A DNA stretch of 64,000 bases from JARRNE01 sp963824085 (GTDB lineage Bacteria > Pseudomonadota > Gammaproteobacteria > Chromatiales > Chromatiaceae), in assembly GCA_963824085.1 (NCBI GenBank), contig CAWGNT010000022.1, positions 62,001-126,000 on the forward strand. The letters are read 5' to 3'. The position numbers and the translations under genes are program-made. Positions 9,087-18,441 of the stretch are shown piece by piece (position 1 is the stretch's first letter; every line of letters starts with the position of its first letter). The notes beneath the pieces are model-generated. The model was not told the DNA's origin. It saw only the letters and a list, made by a program, of their open reading frames with translations, and did no database searches.

Positions 9087-10097
9087 ATGAAGGTCTTGGT
9101 GACGGGCGGAGCAGGCTATATCGGAAGCCACACCTGCGTGGAACTGCTCGATACCGGCTTTGACGTGGTGGTGGTCGACAATCTCGCCAACAGCAAGGAG
9201 GAGTCGCTGCGGCGGGTGCGCGAGATCACCCAGCGCGAGCTCATATTCGTGAATGCGGACCTGCGGGATCGAGGTGCCCTGGAGTCCGTGTTTCGCGCGC
9301 ACCGTTTCGACGCGGTGGTCCATTTTGCGGGACTCAAGGCCGTGGGCGAGTCGACGCAGATCCCGCTGGATTACTACGAGAACAATGTCGGTGGCACTAT
9401 CACCCTGTGCAAGGTGATGGCCGGCGCCGGCGTCAAGGACATCGTCTTCAGCTCGTCCGCCACCGTCTACGGGGACCCCGCCTCAGTACCGATCAGAGAG
9501 GACTTCCCGACCTCGGCGACCAACCCCTACGGCCGCTCCAAGCTCTTCATCGAGGAGATTCTTCGCGACCTGCATGTCTCTGATCAGGAGTGGAACGTCG
9601 CCCTCCTGCGCTACTTCAACCCGGTCGGCGCTCATGCGAGTGGGCGCATCGGAGAAGACCCCAACGGAATCCCTAACAACCTGATGCCCTATGTCTCTCA
9701 GGTAGCGGTCGGGAAGCTGCCGCGACTGCAGGTCTTCGGAGACGACTACGACACCCCAGACGGCACCGGCGTGCGCGACTACATTCACGTAGTGGACCTC
9801 GCGCGCGGGCACCTTTCGGCACTGGAAAGACTGCGCTTGAGACCAGGCGTCGTCACCTACAACCTCGGTACCGGCCGCGGCTACAGCGTGCTGGAGATGG
9901 TGCGTGCCTTCGAGGAGGCGAGCGGCCGGCCGGTGCCCCACGACATCGTCGACCGTCGCCCGGGAGACATCGCTAGCTGCTACGCGGACCCGACCCTGGC
10001 GAAACAAGAGTTGGGGTGGGCCGCCGAGTACGGAATCCACGAGATGGTTCGAGACACCTGGCGATGGCAGTCGGAGAATCCGAACGGCTTCGACTGA
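9087..10097 (+). CDS. galE: UDP-glucose 4-epimerase GalE
   Basis: Interconverts UDP-glucose and UDP-galactose for envelope polysaccharide synthesis. It has 336 residues, the normal length. It is an extended short-chain dehydrogenase: NAD-binding VTGGAGYIGSHTCVELL at the N-terminus, catalytic Ser/Thr in SSSATVYGDP and the catalytic Tyr-x3-Lys in NPYGRSKLFIEE. NPVGAHASGRIGEDP and NLGTGRGYSVLEMV are typical GalE blocks. A ribosome binding site (GGGAGGAAGG) sits just before the ATG. It is probably monocistronic and converges on the ars operon. Confidence 0.95.
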   Translation: MKVLVTGGAGYIGSHTCVELLDTGFDVVVVDNLANSKEESLRRVREITQRELIFVNADLRDRGALESVFRAHRFDAVVHFAGLKAVGESTQIPLDYYENNVGGTITLCKVMAGAGVKDIVFSSSATVYGDPASVPIREDFPTSATNPYGRSKLFIEEILRDLHVSDQEWNVALLRYFNPVGAHASGRIGEDPNGIPNNLMPYVSQVAVGKLPRLQVFGDDYDTPDGTGVRDYIHVVDLARGHLSALERLRLRPGVVTYNLGTGRGYSVLEMVRAFEEASGRPVPHDIVDRRPGDIASCYADPTLAKQELGWAAEYGIHEMVRDTWRWQSENPNGFD

Positions 10098-10277
10098 TCG
10101 CTTGAGGACCGATGGGGACCCGGCTGCGGTAAGGTGCTCTGGGTCGGGTCACGATATACGTTTCGCACTTGGATTTTTCTTTTTTCCGGCCCGTTAGGCG
10201 GAGAACTGGAAAAGCCATGTGAGGTACGTATACCTTCGCAGACAGTCCATCCAGATTCTTGAGCGGCAGCTCCTCTA

Positions 10278-11429
10278 CTACGCAGCTTCGCCCTCCGCGG
10301 GCGGCTTGGTGGATTCTCTCCTCGCAATACCCGTCTCGCTTTGAGCCGACGCGGTACGAGCAGGTGACAGCCCGGCCTCGTACCAGCCCTTGGAGCGGTT
10401 GACGATGGCGACAACCGAGAGCATCACTGGGACCTCGATCAACACGCCGACGACGGTTGCCAGTGCCGCTCCGGACTGGAAGCCGTAAAGCGAGATCGCC
10501 GCTGCCACTGCAAGCTCGAAGAAATTTGAGGCACCGATCAGGGCCGAGGGACCGGCCACGCAGTGCGCCTCACCGACCTTGCGGTTGAGCCAGTAGGCAA
10601 GCATCGAGTTGAAATAGACCTGGATCAGGATCGGCAGCGCGAGCATCGCGATGATCAGGGGCTGCCCCAGGATGGCCTCGCCCTGGAAGGCGAACAGCAG
10701 TACCAGAGTGGCGAGCAACGCACCGATGCCCACCGGGTGCAGCCGAGCTAGCACCGCATCGAGGTGATCCCGGCGCAGCAGCAGCCAGCGCAGAGTCTGG
10801 GCGATCGCGAGCGGGATGACGATGTACATCACGACGGACAGGAACAGCGTGTCCCAGGGCACCGATATCGATGCCACCCCTAAGAGCAGGGCGACGATGG
10901 GTGCGAAGGCGAACACCATGATGCTGTCGTTCAGCGCCACCTGGGTGAGGGTGAAAAGGGGCTCGCCCTTCGCCAGGTGGCTCCAGACGAAGACCATGGC
11001 CGTGCAGGGCGCTGCGGCTAGCAGAATCAGGCCGGCGACATAGCTGTCGATCTGCTCGGGCGGCAGGTAAGGCGCGAACAGGCCGCGGATGAAGAGCCAG
11101 CCCAGCAGGGCCATGGAGAAGGGCTTGACGGCCCAGTTCACGAACAGCGTCACCCCGATGCCCCGCCAGTGACGGCGCACTTGCCCGAGGGCCGAGAAGT
11201 CGATCTTCATCAGCATCGGGACGATCATGAGCCAGATCAGTAGTCCCACTGGGAGGTTGACCTGCGCAATCTCCAGTCCGCCAAGGAACTGCACTGGGCC
11301 GGTTGCGAGCTGCCCGGCCGCGATCCCGACGAGGATCGAGAGGAACACCCACAGCGTCAGCCAGCGCTCGAAGAAGCCAAGCTCGGCGCCTGCGGATTGC
11401 CGAGCGATCGTTTCGCATTGGACGGTCAT
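10278..11429 (-). CDS. ACR3-family arsenite efflux permease
   Basis: An inner-membrane transporter of 383 residues with about ten hydrophobic segments that extrudes arsenite. The ACR3 signature around the essential cysteine, AAAPCTAMVFVWSHLAKG, is intact. LMKIDFSALGQVRRHWRG and NWAVKPFSMALLGWLFI also mark the family, which is distinct from ArsB of E. coli type. It is the last gene of arsR-arsC-acr3, 9 bases downstream of arsC. Expression should be relieved by arsenite through ArsR. Confidence 0.92.
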   Translation of the reverse strand: MTVQCETIARQSAGAELGFFERWLTLWVFLSILVGIAAGQLATGPVQFLGGLEIAQVNLPVGLLIWLMIVPMLMKIDFSALGQVRRHWRGIGVTLFVNWAVKPFSMALLGWLFIRGLFAPYLPPEQIDSYVAGLILLAAAPCTAMVFVWSHLAKGEPLFTLTQVALNDSIMVFAFAPIVALLLGVASISVPWDTLFLSVVMYIVIPLAIAQTLRWLLLRRDHLDAVLARLHPVGIGALLATLVLLFAFQGEAILGQPLIIAMLALPILIQVYFNSMLAYWLNRKVGEAHCVAGPSALIGASNFFELAVAAAISLYGFQSGAALATVVGVLIEVPVMLSVVAIVNRSKGWYEAGLSPARTASAQSETGIARRESTKPPAEGEAA

Positions 11430-11438
11430 GGTGCCTCC

Positions 11439-11855
11439 TTACAGGCCGAGCGCCGAGCGCACTGTGGGCACGAGCTGGGCGCGGATCTCATCGCGCACGC
11501 GGAGAAAGGACTCAAGGGCCTCGCCGTGAGGGTCGTGGAAGGGCAGATGGATCGTCCGGACCGGTCGCGGAAAGATCGGGCAGGACTCCTTCGCGTTGTC
11601 GCAAACCGTGACCACCAGGTCGATCGGCTCATCGAGGACCGTGTCCACGTCCTTCGGATGGAGGCCCTCCGCGGACAGGCCCGCGGCCTCGAGGGCGGCG
11701 ATCGCGCCGTCTGCCACCCGCGGCTGAGGGCGCGTGCCGGCCGAGAGTGCCCGCACCTTCCCGGCCAGGTCGTGATTAAGCAGCACCTCGGCCATCTGGG
11801 AGCGGCACGAGTTGCCGGTGCACAGCACCAGCACGGTGGGTGGACCTGGGTTCAT
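11439..11855 (-). CDS. arsC: Arsenate reductase, low-molecular-weight phosphatase type (ArsC)
   Basis: Reduces arsenate to arsenite, which the neighbouring permease exports. 138 residues from the ATG at 11855, which overlaps the arsR stop (ATGA). The phosphatase P-loop VLCTGNSCRSQMAE supplies the CX5R nucleophile. Two further cysteines sit in VCDNAKESCPIF at the places used by thioredoxin-linked ArsC enzymes for the redox relay, so thioredoxin is the likely reductant. The acidic catalytic loop appears as LPFHDP. Confidence 0.9.
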   Translation of the reverse strand: MNPGPPTVLVLCTGNSCRSQMAEVLLNHDLAGKVRALSAGTRPQPRVADGAIAALEAAGLSAEGLHPKDVDTVLDEPIDLVVTVCDNAKESCPIFPRPVRTIHLPFHDPHGEALESFLRVRDEIRAQLVPTVRSALGL

Positions 11856-12184
11856 CGCGAAGGGCCTCCGGTTGGCGGATTGGACAGACACAGCTCAGGC
11901 CGGCCGCCGCAGCACTCCTCGCTCAGATAGTCGAGGAGCGCGCGCATGGCACGGAAATCGGCGCAATAGATGACGAAGCGCCCCTCGCTGCGGCTGGTCA
12001 CCAGCCCGGCGTAGGTCAGCTCCTTTAGGTGGAACGACAAAGTGGTGGATGCCACCCCGACGCGTGCGGCGATCTCGCCCGCTGGCAGCCCCGCCTCGCC
12101 CGCGGCTACCAGAGCGCGGAACGCGGACAAGCGCGTCTCTTGAGCCAAGGCAGCGAGAGCGACTACAGCCTGTTTGAGCTCCAT
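11852..12184 (-). CDS. arsR: ArsR-family arsenic-responsive repressor
   Basis: A winged-helix repressor of 110 residues. The DNA-recognition helix is in ARVGVASTTLSFHLKELTYAGL and the wing in SRSEGRFVIYCADF. There is no ELCVC-type site in the DNA-binding helix; instead cysteines cluster at the C-terminus (EECCGGRPELC), as in ArsR of Acidithiobacillus ferrooxidans, so arsenite probably binds there. The ATG at 12184 is preferred over one 36 bases upstream, because the longer form would place the likely operator inside the coding sequence. It is first in the operon. Confidence 0.88.
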   Translation of the reverse strand: MELKQAVVALAALAQETRLSAFRALVAAGEAGLPAGEIAARVGVASTTLSFHLKELTYAGLVTSRSEGRFVIYCADFRAMRALLDYLSEECCGGRPELCLSNPPTGGPSR

Positions 12185-12204
12185 ATTTCTATAGTTCTCG
12201 AAAT
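12185..12204 (-). promoter_or_regulatory. Candidate ArsR operator
   Basis: An AT-rich interrupted palindrome, ATTTC-N10-GAAAT, lies directly upstream of the arsR ATG in an otherwise GC-rich region. Autoregulatory ArsR sites are commonly AT-rich dyads in this position. Binding is inferred. Confidence 0.45.
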
Positions 12205-13798
12205 GTGGATATGTTGTCAATCCCGGATCTTGGGCGGATGTCGGCGGGCCTTGGTCGGGGCGCTCGTCGCCGCGTTGGGCGCGAGCAGACGAGCTCGAGT
12301 CGACCCTGCGCCAGCAACGGATTCGGGCGAGCGTCGCTGACGACGGCAGCGGAGGTGTCGATTACAACGGCCGAGTGTGGGGGTCGACAACCTCTTCCTG
12401 GCGACGGACGGCTTGACCCCGACCTGAATTGCAGTCAATCCGACGCTCACAGGGGGTCGCGCTGGCTGCGAGAATCGCCGATGGGATCGTGAATGGCTAG
12501 TCGTGCGACGCGATGCTCAGTAGTGCAGCACGCTCCGTCGCGCCCTCGTTCTTGGGCGCAGCCTCGCCCTGCCGGCAGGCGTGTGGGCGGCGACCGAGAG
12601 GAATTCAAGGGCTTTACGATAGGGCGCGACCTGTGACTTGTCGTCGATTCGCCTGCGCCTCTAATGCGTCTAGGCTGTCCTGCCAGCGGGGACATCGAAA
12701 GAGCGGGTCGCACTGATAGAAGAACACAAGGAAACAGCTCCTGTACTTCAGCCTGGTGACCCTAACCACCGTGGGCTACGGGGACATCAGTCCCCAATCA
12801 GCGTTCGTCCAGGCGTTGGCGAACGTCGAGGCAATCCTGGGACAGATCTACCTTACGGTCTTGGTGGCGCGCCTGGTGGGCATACAGGTCGCGCAGGGTA
12901 TGAGCGCAGCAAGAGCGGACCGTTGCGATCGGCCGGGGCGGGGCGGGGATGATTTTGCCCAGCAAGAACGGACACGGTTTCAAGAAAAGGATCGGGTCTC
13001 ATAGTCGGCCGGGCGGAGGAAGCTGTTGGCTCGCTGCTGCACGATTGCGTACCTTACTTGAGCTCCCTCGTGAAGTACGCGGCGGCGTTTCTTGTGGAAG
13101 CCAGCTCGTGTTCCTTCTCGGCCAACGGGCGCTTGAGGCATAGAAGTCGCGGCCTGACAAACACTCCCAAGGAACCGGCAACTGTCAGATTGCGTCGCGA
13201 CTTCTACAGTTAAACGCTGAGGTAGCCAGAGCAACTCAGTGTTCGCCTTCGGGAGCCTATGCAACTCCGTCATCATCTGACCCCAGCGGCGGCTATACGA
13301 CAATTTCCCGCCTCTCGATAGCCGGAGGTCAAGCGACTGGAATCAGCGTCTATGTGAAGTTCAAGACTATGTGAAGCTCCGGCGCTGGCCGAAAGAGCTC
13401 GGCGGCTTGGTGCGGCTCCAGAACAGTTTCTTATCGGCAGCCGCCGGGCCGTCACAGGTTGTCCGTGCATCCTAGCTTGCCACCATTCAACGCCTGACCT
13501 CGGAATTGTTCAGCTTGGGCTCTCGGAAGCAGAGGAGCGCTTGGGAGCATCAACCTGAAGGGGGAGTCAATACGGAAATGCCAAGCGAAATTGACACCTA
13601 CAGCCCCTGCGGAGTAACAATGCAAATGCCCGCGTCACTTCGCTTCGTCTGACGGCATGCATCCCTTGGAACGGGTAGCAGACTTAGCCCGGAATTAGTT
13701 GGCAGCTTTCAGCGGAATCGGCAAACTGAATCAATGACCGACCGTGGACACCGCGCGACCTTGCCTGCGCCGCGGCCCTGGGACGCCGAGGTAATGTC
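12205..13798. other. Gene-poor stretch between the ars and nqr operons
   Basis: About 1.6 kb with no intact recognisable gene. It contains a potassium-channel fragment (12720-13004, listed separately). Several frames of 60-130 codons occur on both strands, but none shows family motifs or a good ribosome binding site. The nqr promoter should lie in its last few hundred bases; no strong consensus was picked out. Confidence 0.5.
12720..13004 (+). pseudogene. Remnant of a two-TM potassium channel
   Basis: After a TAG at 12717 the frame reads a pore-helix segment LYFSLVTLTTVGYGDISPQS containing the K+ selectivity filter TVGYGD. A hydrophobic second transmembrane helix and VARLVGIQVAQ follow, as in Ion_trans_2 channels. 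The first transmembrane helix and the natural start are missing, and the tail after GIQVAQG is unrelated basic sequence. It is best read as the 3' part of a decayed channel gene. Confidence 0.65.
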
Positions 13799-15145
13799 GT
13801 GCACGTGACCATTCGCCGGGGCCTCGACCTGCCCCTCGTCGGCGTCCCCCAGCAGCGCATCCATGCCGCCAGGCGGGGCGGCAGTGTTGCCTTGCTGGGG
13901 GCAGACTATGTCGGCCTTGTACCATCCATGACCGTTCAGGAGGGCGATCGGGTGGCCCTCGGGGAAACGCTGTTTGTCGACAAGCGCTCTCCGCAGGTGC
14001 GGTACACCGCCCCAGGTGCTGGGATCGTGAGGTCGATCCGCCGCGGGGTGCGCCGCGCCCTGCAGGCCGTGATCGTGGATCTCGATGGCGAGGACGAGAT
14101 CCATTTCAACGCATATGCGGCGGAGGCACTTGGAAGCCTTTCCCGCGATCAGGTGGTGGAGAACTTGACCACGTCGGGCCTGTGGACGGCTCTGCGCACG
14201 CGTCCCTACGGCAAGATCCCCGATCCGGCGAGCGAGCCTGCAGCGCTATTCGTCAACGCAATGGATACCAATCCCCTGGCGGCGCGGCCCGCCGTGGTGC
14301 TTGCCGAGACCGGCGAGGACTTTGCTCACGGCCTCGCCGTGCTCGCCAGACTCACCGCCGGGCGCCTATTTGTCTGCTGCGACCCGGAGACCACCCCGCC
14401 TTTGCCCGCGGCCGAGAACGTGGTGCGGGCGAGCTTCGCCGGGCCGCACCCGGCAGGCCTGGTGGGCACGCACATCCATTTCCTCGCGCCGGTCGGCGCG
14501 CAGCGCACCGTTTGGTATCTCGACTACCAGGACGTGATTGCCGTCGGCCGCCTCTTCACCACCGGCCGATTGGTGCCCGAGCGCGTCGTTGCGCTCGGCG
14601 GGCCGACCGTCATGAAGCCGCGGCTGCTGCGCACCCAGCTCGGGGCGAGTGTCCGCGAGCTGACCGCCGGCGAGCTCGATGCGGTGGAGTGTCGTGTGCT
14701 CTCAGGCTCGGCGCTCTCGGGTCGCCGTGCTACGGACTGGGCTGCCTACCTGGGGCGCTACCACTCGCAGATTACGGTCCTCCCGGAGGGCCGCGAGCGC
14801 GAGCTGTTCGGCTGGCTGAGTCCCGGCAGGAGCAAGTTTTCGGCCTCCCGTGTGCTCCTATCAAATCTCCTGCGCCCACGGAGCTTCCGCATGACTACCT
14901 CGCAGAACGGCAGCCCGCGCGCCATGGTGCCGATCGGCGCCTACGAGCGTGTGATGCCGCTCGACCTCCTGGCCACGCCGCTGCTGCGCGCGCTACTCGT
15001 CCACGACACCGACCGCGCGCAGGCCCTGGGCGCGCTGGAGCTTGAGGAGGAGGATCTCGCGCTGCTCTCCTTCGTCTGTCCGAGCAAGCACGACTTCGGC
15101 CCGGTGCTGCGCGCCAATCTCGAGCTGATCGAACGGGAGGGATGA
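13799..15145 (+). CDS. nqrA: Na+-translocating NADH:quinone reductase subunit A
   Basis: Peripheral cytoplasmic subunit of the sodium-pumping Nqr complex, 448 residues (V. cholerae NqrA is 446). Typical opening IRRGLDLPLVGVPQQ, then the barrel-sandwich-like region with PSMTVQEGDRVALGE and YTAPGAGIVRSIRRG, and the later LLRTQLGASVRELTAGEL. The GTG start at 13799 is followed by a second in-frame GTG at 13805, which could be used instead. First gene of nqrABCDEF-nqrM; its last codons overlap nqrB. Confidence 0.95.
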   Translation: MHVTIRRGLDLPLVGVPQQRIHAARRGGSVALLGADYVGLVPSMTVQEGDRVALGETLFVDKRSPQVRYTAPGAGIVRSIRRGVRRALQAVIVDLDGEDEIHFNAYAAEALGSLSRDQVVENLTTSGLWTALRTRPYGKIPDPASEPAALFVNAMDTNPLAARPAVVLAETGEDFAHGLAVLARLTAGRLFVCCDPETTPPLPAAENVVRASFAGPHPAGLVGTHIHFLAPVGAQRTVWYLDYQDVIAVGRLFTTGRLVPERVVALGGPTVMKPRLLRTQLGASVRELTAGELDAVECRVLSGSALSGRRATDWAAYLGRYHSQITVLPEGRERELFGWLSPGRSKFSASRVLLSNLLRPRSFRMTTSQNGSPRAMVPIGAYERVMPLDLLATPLLRALLVHDTDRAQALGALELEEEDLALLSFVCPSKHDFGPVLRANLELIEREG

Positions 15146-16359
15146 TGATCAGCCTGCGGCGCCTGCTCGATGGAGTGCATCCGCTGTTCGCGAAAGGCGG
15201 GCGGCTCGAGAAATTCAGCGCGCTCTACGAGATGGTGGACACGCTGCTTTACACACCGGCGGATGTCACGCGCGCCGCACCGCACCTGCGCGATGCCATC
15301 GACCTCAAGCGCGTGATGATCTACGTGGTCTTCGCTAGCACGCCGGCGGTGCTCGTGGGCATCTACAACGTCGGCCTGCAGGCCAATCTGGCCATGGCCT
15401 CACTCGGCGTGGACGCCGCTCCAGGTTGGCGTGGCACGGTGCTCGCGGTGCTCGGGGTGGGCTACGATCCAAACGCGGGCGTGGCCGCTTTCGTCCACGG
15501 GCTACTGTACTTCCTCCCCATCTACCTGGTGACGCTGGCGGTGGGCGGCATCTGGGAGGTCCTCTTCGCGCTGGTGCGAAACCACGAGATCAACGAAGGC
15601 TTTCTGGTCACCTCCTGGTTGTTCGCGGCTATCCTGCCGGCGACGACGCCGCTCTGGCAGGTCGCGCTCGGCATCTCCTTCGGCGTGGTGATCGGCAAGG
15701 AAATCTTCGGCGGCACGGGCAAGAACTTCCTGAATCCCGCGCTCGTGGGGCGCGCGTTCCTCTTCTTCGCCTACCCCGGCCAGATATCGGGCGATTCGGT
15801 CTGGGTGCCGGTCGACGCTTACAGTGGCGCTACGCCGCTCGCGTTGGCTGGTCAGGGCGGCGTGGATGCGCTTGCGGCGCACGGGGTGAGCTGGTCGGAT
15901 GCCTTCCTCGGCGCGGTTCAAGGGTCGATCGGCGAGGTCTCGGCGCTCGCCTGTCTGCTCGGAGGAGCCTTCCTGCTCGCGACCGGCATTGCCTCCTGGC
16001 GTATCGTCTCCGGCGTTTTCCTCGGCATGCTCGCCACCGTGCTTCTGTTCAACACGCTGAGCCCAGCGGACGCACCGTTCGCGCACCTGCCCTGGTACTG
16101 GCATCTGGTGCTGGGCGGCTTCGCCTTCGGCATGATGTTCATGGCCACCGACCCGGTTTCCGCGGCCATGACGCAGACAGGGATGTGGATCTACGGCGCG
16201 CTCATCGGCCTCATGGTGGTGGTTATCCGCGTGGCCAATCCGGCCTATCCCGAGGGTGTGATGCTCGCTATCCTGTTCGGCAATGTGTTCGCACCGCTCA
16301 TCGATCACTTCGTCGTCCAGTCCCACGTGCGGCGCAGGAGACGGCGCAGTGGCGGCTGA
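15142..16359 (+). CDS. nqrB: Na+-translocating NADH:quinone reductase subunit B
   Basis: Integral membrane subunit, 405 residues with about ten hydrophobic helices, forming part of the sodium path and carrying covalent FMN. The flavin-attachment threonine is in AYSGATPLALA (SGAT motif). GKNFLNPALVGRAFLFFAYP and FMATDPVSAAMTQTG are family blocks. The covalent FMN requires an ApbE-type flavin transferase, which is not in this window. It starts inside the end of nqrA and overlaps nqrC by 11 bases. Confidence 0.96.
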   Translation: MMISLRRLLDGVHPLFAKGGRLEKFSALYEMVDTLLYTPADVTRAAPHLRDAIDLKRVMIYVVFASTPAVLVGIYNVGLQANLAMASLGVDAAPGWRGTVLAVLGVGYDPNAGVAAFVHGLLYFLPIYLVTLAVGGIWEVLFALVRNHEINEGFLVTSWLFAAILPATTPLWQVALGISFGVVIGKEIFGGTGKNFLNPALVGRAFLFFAYPGQISGDSVWVPVDAYSGATPLALAGQGGVDALAAHGVSWSDAFLGAVQGSIGEVSALACLLGGAFLLATGIASWRIVSGVFLGMLATVLLFNTLSPADAPFAHLPWYWHLVLGGFAFGMMFMATDPVSAAMTQTGMWIYGALIGLMVVVIRVANPAYPEGVMLAILFGNVFAPLIDHFVVQSHVRRRRRRSGG

Positions 16360-17155
16360 TCCGGCGGTCCGGAGCCAGAGCGCATGGGCGCGGTTCCTCG
16401 CCCTTCCCAAGGACAGCCCGGCAAAGGTCGTGGCCGTCACGGTCGCGGTGTGCTTGGTGTGCTCGGTGCTGGTCTCCACCGCCGCCGTGATCCTCAAACC
16501 CGTCCAGATGCGCAACGCGGAGCTGGCGCGCCAGAAGGAGATCCTCAAGGTGGCGGGGCTGTATGGGCTCGGCGTGGATGTGACACAGGCGTTCACCGCC
16601 ATCGAGACGCGCTACGTCGACCTGGACACCGGACGTGAATCGCGGGAGCTGCCTGCCGACGCGCTCGCTCGGAGTACGCCGCTTGCGCCGGACGCGGACA
16701 TCGCCGGCATCGGGAGGCGTCCGGTGTACCGCCCGGTGTATTGGGTCAGACGCGGCGCGAACGTCGAGACCTTGGTGGTGCCGGTGTACGGCAAGGGCCT
16801 TTGGTCGACGGTGCATGGCTTTGTCGCTCTCACGCCCGATGGGCGCTCGGTCAAGGACGTGACCTTCTACGATCACGGCGAGACCCCCGGGCTGGGCGGG
16901 GAGATCAGCAATCCGTCCTGGCAAGCGAAGTGGGAGGGCAAGCGGATCTATGGCGACGACGGCAGCGTTGCGCTGCGCGTGATCAAGGGCGAACCGAGAC
17001 CGGGCTCGCAGGATGCCGCCCACCAGATCGACGGACTCTCCGGAGCGACGCTCACGGGCAACGGCATCACGCATCTGGTCCGGTTCTGGTTCGGCGCCCA
17101 GGGCTACGGCCCCTTTCTCACACGCCTCGCGCAAAGCGCCGACGCAGGAGGTTAG
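16349..17155 (+). CDS. nqrC: Na+-translocating NADH:quinone reductase subunit C
   Basis: 268 residues with one N-terminal transmembrane helix (VVAVTVAVCLVCSVLVSTAAV) and a periplasmic FMN domain. The FMN-bearing threonine is in the GLSGATLTGNG motif near the C-terminus, and GETPGLGGEI is the companion flavin-domain motif. The GTG at 16349 is chosen because it overlaps nqrB and places the transmembrane helix near the N-terminus; an upstream ATG would add 22 non-conserved residues inside nqrB. Confidence 0.93.
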   Translation: MAADPAVRSQSAWARFLALPKDSPAKVVAVTVAVCLVCSVLVSTAAVILKPVQMRNAELARQKEILKVAGLYGLGVDVTQAFTAIETRYVDLDTGRESRELPADALARSTPLAPDADIAGIGRRPVYRPVYWVRRGANVETLVVPVYGKGLWSTVHGFVALTPDGRSVKDVTFYDHGETPGLGGEISNPSWQAKWEGKRIYGDDGSVALRVIKGEPRPGSQDAAHQIDGLSGATLTGNGITHLVRFWFGAQGYGPFLTRLAQSADAGG

Positions 17156-17158
17156 GCT

Positions 17159-17821
17159 ATGAATGCTGAGAGCAAACGCATCCTCTTCGAGCCGGTGCTG
17201 GACAACAACCCGATCACCCTGCAGATCCTCGGTATCTGCTCGGCGCTCGCGGTCACCACCAAGCTCGCCCCCGCGCTGGTCATGGGCCTTGCGCTTACCA
17301 GCGTGCTGATCGGCTCGAACCTCGCCATCAGCCTCATCCGCGGGCATGTCCCCACCCACATCCGCATGATCGTCTTCATGACGATCATCGCCTCGCTGGT
17401 GATCGTGGTGGATGAGTTTCTGCGGGCCTACGCCTATGATCTGAGCAAGCATCTCTCGGTGTTCGTCGGCCTGATCATCACCAACTGCATCGTGCTCGGG
17501 CGTGCCGAGGCCTTTGCGGTGCAGAACCCCGTGTGGCCGAGCGTTCTCGACGCGCTCGGCCACGGCCTGGGCTACAGCCTGATCCTCCTGGTCGTCGCCA
17601 CGCTGCGTGAGTTGCTGGGGTCGGGCAGTCTGCTCGGTCTGCAGATGCTGCCCCTGGCGAGCACGGGCGGCTGGTACCAGCCCAACGGGCTCATGCTGCT
17701 CGCGCCCAGCGCGTTCCTAATCATCGGGCTGATGATCTGGATCATTCGCAGCCTCAAGCCCGAGCAACGCGAGAAGGTCGAGTACCGCATCCACGTGGTT
17801 CACCGGATGGAAGCGATTTGA
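17159..17821 (+). CDS. nqrD: Na+-translocating NADH:quinone reductase subunit D
   Basis: Integral membrane subunit, 220 residues, six hydrophobic segments, forming with NqrE the membrane core of the pump. Diagnostic sequences are FEPVLDNNPITLQILGICSALAVTT (residues about 8-32) and the cysteine-bearing FVGLIITNCIVLGRAEAFA, where NqrD supplies a ligand region for an intramembrane iron centre. LRELLGSGSLLGL follows. The stop overlaps the nqrE ATG by one base. Confidence 0.95.
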   Translation: MNAESKRILFEPVLDNNPITLQILGICSALAVTTKLAPALVMGLALTSVLIGSNLAISLIRGHVPTHIRMIVFMTIIASLVIVVDEFLRAYAYDLSKHLSVFVGLIITNCIVLGRAEAFAVQNPVWPSVLDALGHGLGYSLILLVVATLRELLGSGSLLGLQMLPLASTGGWYQPNGLMLLAPSAFLIIGLMIWIIRSLKPEQREKVEYRIHVVHRMEAI

Positions 17822-18429
17822 TGGGGGCCTACCTCAACCTATTCATACAGTCGGCGCTGGTCGAGAACCTGGCGCTCTCATTCTTCCTCGGCATGTGCAC
17901 CTTCCTCGCCGTGTCGAAGAAGACCGAGACCGCACTCGGGCTCGGCGCGGCAGTGGTCGTGGTCCAGGCGATCACCGTGCCGGTGAACAACCTGATCGAC
18001 ACCCATCTGCTGCGCGAGGGCGCACTCGCCTGGGCGGGACTCCCGGAGGTGGACCTCAGCTTCCTCGGCCTGGTGACCTACATCGGCGTGATCGCCGCCC
18101 TGGTGCAGATCCTGGAAATGACGCTCGATCGCTACTTTCCCGCGCTCTACAACGCGCTCGGGATCTTCTTGCCGCTGATCACGGTGAACTGCGCCATCCT
18201 CGGCGGCTCGCTCTTCATGGTCGAGCGCAACTACGACTTCGGCGAGAGCGTCGTCTACGGGCTGGGCAGCGGTTTCGGCTGGGCGCTCGCCATTATGGCG
18301 CTGGCCGCCATCCGTGAGAAGCTCAAGTACAGCGACGTTCCCGTCGGGCTGCAGGGGCTGGGCATTACCTTCATCACCGCGGGCCTGATGTCTCTCGCCT
18401 TCATGGGTTTCTCAGGTATCCAGCTCTAG
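17821..18429 (+). CDS. nqrE: Na+-translocating NADH:quinone reductase subunit E
   Basis: Integral membrane partner of NqrD, 202 residues (V. cholerae NqrE is 198). The paired half-motifs SFFLGMCTFLAVSKK and LPLITVNCAILGGSLFM carry the cysteines that with NqrD form the intramembrane iron site. The ATG at 17821 immediately follows a TTG at 17818; the ATG gives the normal N-terminus and a TGATG coupling to nqrD. Rnf homologues look similar, but the operon order settles it as Nqr. Confidence 0.95.
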   Translation: MGAYLNLFIQSALVENLALSFFLGMCTFLAVSKKTETALGLGAAVVVVQAITVPVNNLIDTHLLREGALAWAGLPEVDLSFLGLVTYIGVIAALVQILEMTLDRYFPALYNALGIFLPLITVNCAILGGSLFMVERNYDFGESVVYGLGSGFGWALAIMALAAIREKLKYSDVPVGLQGLGITFITAGLMSLAFMGFSGIQL

Positions 18430-18441
18430 GAGGGATGGGCT

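Noticed and set aside
10098..10277. Intrinsic terminator at the T-rich run between galE and the arsenite permease
   Set aside because: The T-run near 10170-10180 is not preceded by a convincing GC-rich stem.
12205..12716. Short plus- and minus-strand frames after arsR
   Set aside because: None has a ribosome binding site, start context or domain; amino-acid composition is typical of chance frames in GC-rich DNA.
16298..17563. A 421-codon minus-strand frame across nqrBCD
   Set aside because: Antisense to three well-supported nqr genes and lacking any family signature.
17159..18429. Rnf complex (RnfA/RnfE) rather than Nqr
   Set aside because: NqrD/E resemble RnfE/A, but nqrA, nqrC, nqrF and nqrM are present in Nqr order and no rnfB/rnfC ferredoxin subunits occur.
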